Origin: an uncultured Bacteroidales bacterium
GTDB lineage: Bacteria; Bacteroidota; Bacteroidia; Bacteroidales; F082
NCBI GenBank assembly: GCA_947166105.1
Contig: CAMVCZ010000007.1
Coordinates: 44,640 to 108,639 of the forward strand
DNA: 64,000 bases
Direction of reading: 5' to 3'
Notes under the pieces: generated by a model
Told to the model about the DNA's origin: nothing
The model's database searches: none
The model's input: only the letters and a program-made list of their open reading frames with translations
Part shown: in pieces, positions 60,265-64,000 of the stretch
Position numbering within the stretch: position 1 is the first letter of the stretch
How the letters are laid out: every line of letters starts with the position of its first letter
Made by a program: the position numbers and the translations under genes

Positions 60265-61526
60265 TCTATCCTCACCTGATACAACGCCTTCCTTTTATTA
60301 ATCCCCGTCGGGTAGATGAAATACAAAACCCCGTCGTGGATTCTCATGTTTTGTGCAAAGGGATAGCCGCTGAGGTCCATAACGGAGGTGACGGTGCCGG
60401 TTTTTAGGTCGATGCGCTTCAGGGTATAGATGCCGTCGGTGACGAAAAAGGTGTAGAACTCCTTCCGCGCCACGTCCATCATCATCTTTTGTTTCCAGCG
60501 GCGGTCGGGTTCCATTTTTCCGTTCCATTTGCGGTATTCGTGGAAGGTGAGGGGATAACGTTCAAGTTCGTTGCCGACAGCATCGAAGACGATGGTCTCG
60601 TGGTCGGTGTAGGCAAAGAGGTAGAATTTGTTGTCGATGGCATAAATCGGGTTGTAAATCGGGTCGGCGACCCAAAAGTTGGCACCAATACCGCCTCTTG
60701 TATGCGTTAGCAGCCAGATGTCGTCGCGGCCTTCCTCGTCCACGATGTAATGGAGCAGTTCAGGCTCTTCGTCGCTGCCCAAACGATGGCGGTAATAGGC
60801 CATCTCCTTGTTGTAATAGAAGTAACGCCCTGTAATGAAAATGCTGTCAATAGCGGCCAAAATGGTGGAGAATTTATCTTGGAAAGTCTTGCGTGACATT
60901 GAATTATAGAAATTCATCTGGCCTTTCTTCCCGTTTCCGTACTCAATGAATCCCAGCTGACTGGCTTGGTAGTCGTTGAGGGCGTAGATGTCGCCGAAAG
61001 CGTCCTTGTTGAGGTACTTGTAGCGTGATGAAATGGGCATTTCGTGCAGCGTGTCTCCGTCAAATGAGAGGTGGAGCAGGGCGGAGTTGCGACGGCGATA
61101 CACAATCAAATAGATACCGTCCTCGCGGATGGTGTAATCAAGGACGGTCATCACTGGGTTGTCGAAAGCGATATGCGGCACATTGGCCGTCACTTCCACC
61201 TCAAGTAGTTCGTGGCTCTTGGTTTTCATCCTGACGGTCAGGTTTTTGCCGTTGATGTCCTTCTCGTTGATGGTGTAATAAGTCGGCTCGAAGACCACGT
61301 GGGCGAAGCGGAGTTTTAGGCCCGATTTAGCCAAACTATAGGTAAAACGTCCTTGCTCATCAGTGACCGAGACGAGGAGCGAATCATGCACGTAAACACT
61401 CACGTTTTCAATAGGTTTGCCGTTTTCGTCCTTGCAGTAGCCTTGGATGATTTGGCGTTCTTGGGCAGCGGCCTGATGGATGAAAACCATGCCGAAAAAC
61501 AGCAAGAATAGAGTAAACTTTTTCAT
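60261..61526 (-). CDS. Secreted protein with carboxypeptidase-regulatory-like and propeller-like domains, paralogue
   Basis: A 421-residue protein: signal peptide (ending QAAAQ), CarboxypepD_reg-like domain (about 25-105; GKPIENVSVYVHDSLLVSV, TDEQGRFTYSL) and a propeller-like body (DGIYLIVYRRRNSALLHLS, KFYLFAYTDHETIVFDAVG). It ends LYQVRID. It shares its plan with 56044..57405, from which it is separated by the EreA-like and DUF4143 genes. A member of the 6-bladed propeller proteins of Bacteroidetes; partner unknown. Confidence 0.7.
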   Translation of the reverse strand: MKKFTLFLLFFGMVFIHQAAAQERQIIQGYCKDENGKPIENVSVYVHDSLLVSVTDEQGRFTYSLAKSGLKLRFAHVVFEPTYYTINEKDINGKNLTVRMKTKSHELLEVEVTANVPHIAFDNPVMTVLDYTIREDGIYLIVYRRRNSALLHLSFDGDTLHEMPISSRYKYLNKDAFGDIYALNDYQASQLGFIEYGNGKKGQMNFYNSMSRKTFQDKFSTILAAIDSIFITGRYFYYNKEMAYYRHRLGSDEEPELLHYIVDEEGRDDIWLLTHTRGGIGANFWVADPIYNPIYAIDNKFYLFAYTDHETIVFDAVGNELERYPLTFHEYRKWNGKMEPDRRWKQKMMMDVARKEFYTFFVTDGIYTLKRIDLKTGTVTSVMDLSGYPFAQNMRIHDGVLYFIYPTGINKRKALYQVRID

Positions 61527-61549
61527 GGTATTGAGTTTTTTTGACAGGC

Positions 61550-61557
61550 CAAAAATA
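61550..61557 (-). promoter_or_regulatory. -7 element of the gene at 60261..61526
   Basis: TATTTTTG on the minus strand, 24 bases before the ATG at 61526. Confidence 0.55.
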
Positions 61558-61710
61558 GAAAATTATTCAATTCAAAGTCATTTTTTTATATTTCAGAAGT
61601 TTTTCTTCTTTTTCAATGACACGAATGGTCAAGGATGGTTTATGGTCAATCATGTGATTATTTTTGAAAAATTCATGTTCAATTCATGGCAATTATATGT
61701 TTAAAAACTT

Positions 61711-61718
61711 TATTTTTG
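61711..61718 (+). promoter_or_regulatory. -7 element of the acyltransferase gene
   Basis: TATTTTTG, 20 bases before the ATG at 61738. Confidence 0.6.
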
Positions 61719-61737
61719 CCCAATCAATATAACGTCA

Positions 61738-62400
61738 ATGACCGCTTTCGATTTTTTCAATATCATCCTCTCGATTCCGAAGACCTTGCGTTTCAACCTG
61801 CATTATTTTCCGCTGAAGACGGCCTTGAAATTGCCCGTCGTCGTGTCGCACCGTACCTATTTGCGGGAATTGCACGGCAAAGTGGAACTGCCTGAAATCG
61901 TGGAAACGGCAATGGTGAAAATCGGCTTCGGCGATGTGGGCCATTATGACCGCAAGCGTTCACGCACGATTTGGCAGGTGAGCGGCACGGTCATTTTCGG
62001 GGGCAAAGCGAGCATTGGGCATGGCTCGAAGATTTCGGTGCGGGGGCATCTGAGCCTCGGCGCGGACTTCAACATGACGGCGGAAAGCACCATCGTCTGC
62101 GCCAAGGAAATCCGTTTCGGGCGCGATTGCCTGTTGAGTTGGGACATCCTCGTGATGGACACCGACGAACATCCTCTATACAATAAAGAAAACCAGCGCA
62201 TCAATCCCGACAAGGCCATCATCGTGGGCAATCATGTTTGGATAGGCTGCAAGTGCGTATTACTGAAAGGTGCGGAAGTGCCTGACAATACGGTGGTTGC
62301 GGCTGGAACGATGGTAAAATCGAACTTTTCAGGTGATTATCAAGTGATTGGCGGAAATCCGCCTGCTGTCCTCAAACGCGACATCCGCTGGGAACACTAA
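61738..62400 (+). CDS. Hexapeptide-repeat acyltransferase
   Basis: A 220-residue left-handed beta-helix transferase of the maltose/galactoside/serine acetyltransferase group. Coil repeats run from about 85 to 205 (ASIGHGSKISVRGHLSLGAD, IVGNHVWIGCKCVLLKGAEV, VIGGNPPAVLKRDI); catalytic His is probably in DTDEHPLYN. The N-terminal 80 residues resemble those of polysaccharide-linked acyltransferases. It probably acetylates a sugar of a surface glycan; it stands alone here. Confidence 0.8.
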   Translation: MTAFDFFNIILSIPKTLRFNLHYFPLKTALKLPVVVSHRTYLRELHGKVELPEIVETAMVKIGFGDVGHYDRKRSRTIWQVSGTVIFGGKASIGHGSKISVRGHLSLGADFNMTAESTIVCAKEIRFGRDCLLSWDILVMDTDEHPLYNKENQRINPDKAIIVGNHVWIGCKCVLLKGAEVPDNTVVAAGTMVKSNFSGDYQVIGGNPPAVLKRDIRWEH

Positions 62401-62405
62401 TTATC

Positions 62406-62494
62406 TCACGCAGAATACGCAGAATTATGGGAAGCGCAAAGCGGCAACAAATTAGCGTCTGGCAGGTTCTGCGATTCCTGCGGATTCTGCGTGA
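62406..62494. repeat. Inverted repeat of the ACGCAGAAT type
   Basis: TCACGCAGAAT (62406-62416) and ATTCTGCGTGA (62484-62494), with further CGCAGAA-like units inside. Lies between the acyltransferase and adk genes, downstream of both. May act as a terminator for both. Confidence 0.6.
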
Positions 62495-62515
62495 AAAATA
62501 TTATCAGCGTGAAAT

Positions 62516-63085
62516 TCACAATGACTCAATCACCGTGCAAAGGTGCTCGAAAATCTCCGGAATCTCGCCCACGCCATTCACTGGATGCAGGTTACCTCTC
62601 TCCAAATAGAAATCCGTCACGGGGTGCGTCTTCTCGTAATATTCCTCAAAGCGGTGCTTGATGGACTCGAGGTTGTCGTCGGCGCGACCGCTGGTCTTGC
62701 CGCGTTCCAACATGCGCTCGATGAGCAGTTCCTCTGGCACTTCGAGGCTTAAAACGCCCGTCAGCGACATATCGAATTTCTCCATCATTTCCTCAAGGAT
62801 TTCGGCTTGGCGCACCGTGCGCGGATAGCCGTCGAAGAGGAAACCGGCAGAATCCATGTGGTCAGAGAGTTTCTTTTCGATGATTTTCGCCACGATTTCG
62901 TCAGAGACAAGACCGCCTCGGCCAATGATTTCCTTCACTTGGAGGCCAAGTTCGCTCTCGGCGGCGATTTCCTCGCGCAGGATTTCACCCGTCGAGATGT
63001 AAGTCAGGTTGTATTTTTCGCGCAAGAACTGCGATTGGGTTCCCTTGCCTGCCCCGGGAGGGCCGAAAAGTATGATGTTTAGCAT
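62516..63085 (-). CDS. adk: Adenylate kinase
   Basis: A 189-residue protein with the P-loop GPPGAGKGTQ (8-17), STGEILREEI, and GYPRTVRQAE; the short LID lacks zinc cysteines, as in other short-form kinases. It converts ATP and AMP into two ADP. hpt and purE beside it make a purine cluster. Confidence 0.95.
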   Translation of the reverse strand: MLNIILFGPPGAGKGTQSQFLREKYNLTYISTGEILREEIAAESELGLQVKEIIGRGGLVSDEIVAKIIEKKLSDHMDSAGFLFDGYPRTVRQAEILEEMMEKFDMSLTGVLSLEVPEELLIERMLERGKTSGRADDNLESIKHRFEEYYEKTHPVTDFYLERGNLHPVNGVGEIPEIFEHLCTVIESL

Positions 63086-63133
63086 GGTATATTGTTGTTG
63101 AATCGTTGATTGGCTGTAAGCTTTAAGCCATAA

Positions 63134-63178
63134 GCAGTAAGCTCGTTTTGGAATCGGTGGTTGCTTATAGCTTACTGC
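63134..63178. repeat. Inverted repeat overlapping the end of hpt
   Basis: GCAGTAAGCT (63134-63143) and AGCTTACTGC (63169-63178); further GCTGTAAGCTTTAAGCC lies just outside. The right arm covers the hpt stop region. Same style as 47805-47880. Confidence 0.55.
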
Positions 63179-63711
63179 TCAATAATTTTATAAATATCTG
63201 GTAAATTTCTCCCTTGTTGGTCATAATCAAGGCCGTAGCCCACGACGAAGTCGTTGCCAATGTCCATGCCTTTGTAGTCGATGGGATAGTCGTATTGGAA
63301 CGAGTTGGGCTTGAAGAACAGCGTGGCAATGCGCACATCGGCTGCTTTCAGGTCGCGGAGCTTCTTGATGGTGTAGCGCATGGTGTGACCCGTGTCGACG
63401 ATGTCCTCCACGATGACCACATGGCGACCGTCCAAAGGATGGTCCAAGCCAATGAGTTCGCGGATGACATTGGTGGTTTCGGTGCCAGCGTATGACGACA
63501 GTTTCACGAAACTGATTTCGCAGGGGATGGTCACGCGCTTGAACAGTTCGGAGGCGAACATGAAAGCCCCGTTGAGCACCACGAGAAACAGCGGATTCAT
63601 GCCTTCCATATCGCGGCTGATTTGGTCGGCCACTTTTTGGATTTCAGCCTCGATTTTTTCTTGGGGAATATACAGCCCAAATTCCTTGTCTAAAACTTTT
63701 ACCGTTTTCAT
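63172..63711 (-). CDS. hpt: Hypoxanthine phosphoribosyltransferase
   Basis: A 179-residue type I phosphoribosyltransferase. The PRPP loop VIVEDIVDTGHTM contains Glu102, Asp103 and DTG (106-108); KPNSFQYDYPIDY and FVVGYGLDY are the base-recognition and C-terminal motifs of Hpt. It salvages hypoxanthine and guanine. The start at 63711 is preferred over 63756 because the -7 element lies at 63756-63763. Confidence 0.95.
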   Translation of the reverse strand: MKTVKVLDKEFGLYIPQEKIEAEIQKVADQISRDMEGMNPLFLVVLNGAFMFASELFKRVTIPCEISFVKLSSYAGTETTNVIRELIGLDHPLDGRHVVIVEDIVDTGHTMRYTIKKLRDLKAADVRIATLFFKPNSFQYDYPIDYKGMDIGNDFVVGYGLDYDQQGRNLPDIYKIIEQ

Positions 63712-63755
63712 TTTCAAAGGATTAGTGTTTGCTTGCCTTTGTGGGTAAGGCGACA

Positions 63756-63763
63756 CAAATATA
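63756..63763 (-). promoter_or_regulatory. -7 element of hpt
   Basis: TATATTTG on the minus strand, 45 bases before the ATG at 63711. Confidence 0.5.
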
Positions 63764-63803
63764 CAAAATGCTTTTATTGTCTCGCTCGTACCCCAAAAAA
63801 AAC

Positions 63804-63811
63804 TAATTTTG
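63804..63811 (+). promoter_or_regulatory. -7 element of purE
   Basis: TAATTTTG; the REPIN-like element lies between it and the purE start, within the leader. Confidence 0.45.
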
Positions 63812-63824
63812 CGTCATAAACCAA

Positions 63825-63887
63825 GGTTCCTGAGCTTGTCGAAAGGCCGACCGATAGCGTGACGGCGTTTCGACAGGTTCAACGACC
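63825..63887. repeat. REPIN-like inverted pair in the purE leader
   Basis: GGTTCCTGAGCTTGTCGAAA (63825-63844) faces TTTCGACAGGTTCAACGACC (63868-63887). Best-preserved full-length member of the dispersed family. Confidence 0.7.
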
Positions 63888-63907
63888 TGTTTTAACTGAC
63901 AACTATT

Positions 63908-64000
63908 ATGACTCCAATAGTAAGCATCATCATGGGAAGCACCAGCGACCTTCCCGTTTTAGAAAAAGCCGCCCAATTCTTCGACGAGATGGAAATCCCG
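63908..64000 (+). CDS. purE: PurE, N5-carboxyaminoimidazole ribonucleotide mutase, 5' part
   Basis: 31 codons to the window edge: MTPIVSIIMGSTSDLPVLEK. IIMGSTSDLP is the conserved nucleotide/phosphate-binding start of PurE (GSxSD). The enzyme moves CO2 within N5-CAIR to give CAIR in purine synthesis. The rest lies outside the window. Confidence 0.9.
   Translation, partial: MTPIVSIIMGSTSDLPVLEKAAQFFDEMEIP

Noticed and set aside
1..64000. CRISPR array, tRNA, rRNA, prophage or integrative element
   Set aside because: No regularly spaced repeats, no tRNA-like cloverleaf or rRNA sequence, no integrase or transposase noticed while reading both strands; a covariance-model search would be decisive.

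Overview
The window reads as one contig piece of an anaerobic, fermentative member of the order Bacteroidales, probably uncultured and gut- or rumen-associated (inference). Evidence: at least four secreted proteins end in type IX secretion (T9SS) sorting domains, most promoters match the Bacteroidetes -7 element TAnnTTTG about 15-40 bases before the start codon, Shine-Dalgarno sequences are rare, and the genes include a propionate-forming methylmalonyl-CoA decarboxylase, HydG, a GH95 fucosidase, BspA-type LRR and fimbrillin-like lipoproteins. I found no rRNA, tRNA, CRISPR array, integrase or phage genes.

Layout. 1-3.5 kb: two paralogous ATPase/nuclease-like genes, the second bounded by 81-bp direct repeats. 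3.5-14.4 kb: a fimbrillin-like lipoprotein with a small partner, two paralogous PIN toxin-antitoxin pairs, a GH95 fucosidase, a large BspA-like LRR protein, and a HEPN/MNT pair. 14.4-21.9 kb: YfcC-type transporter, S9 dipeptidyl peptidase, DUF4476 protein, HydG with a TM1266-type regulator, GuaD-like deaminase. 22-31 kb: a T9SS double-thioredoxin protein, another ATPase, a fucose-isomerase-like protein, and two tandem patatin/beta-barrel proteins. 31-43 kb: lipoprotein, GH3-LysE-HdeD operon, T9SS beta-helix protein, TonB-type receptor, PorT-like barrel, trkA-trkH potassium uptake. 43-48.3 kb: the operon mce-mmdA-mmdD-mmdC-mmdB, which epimerises and decarboxylates methylmalonyl-CoA to propionyl-CoA while exporting sodium. 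48.4-50.7 kb: unknown protein, small lipoprotein, Fic protein bounded by direct repeats. 50.8-55.7 kb: GatD and GatE, the amidotransferase normally found in Archaea, with a T9SS protein between them. 56-64 kb: two related beta-propeller-like proteins, an EreA-like lipoprotein, a DUF4143 ATPase, an acyltransferase, adk, hpt and the start of purE.

The most interesting signals are: (1) ATPase/nuclease and Fic genes each flanked by gene-specific direct repeats containing palindromes; (2) the archaeal-type GatDE; (3) a REPIN-like repeat with core CTTCGACAGGCTCAG and a separate 28-bp perfect palindrome sitting in frame inside conserved coding genes; (4) a 14-bp inverted repeat over the promoter of the propionate operon. 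These are sequence observations; their functions are inferred.
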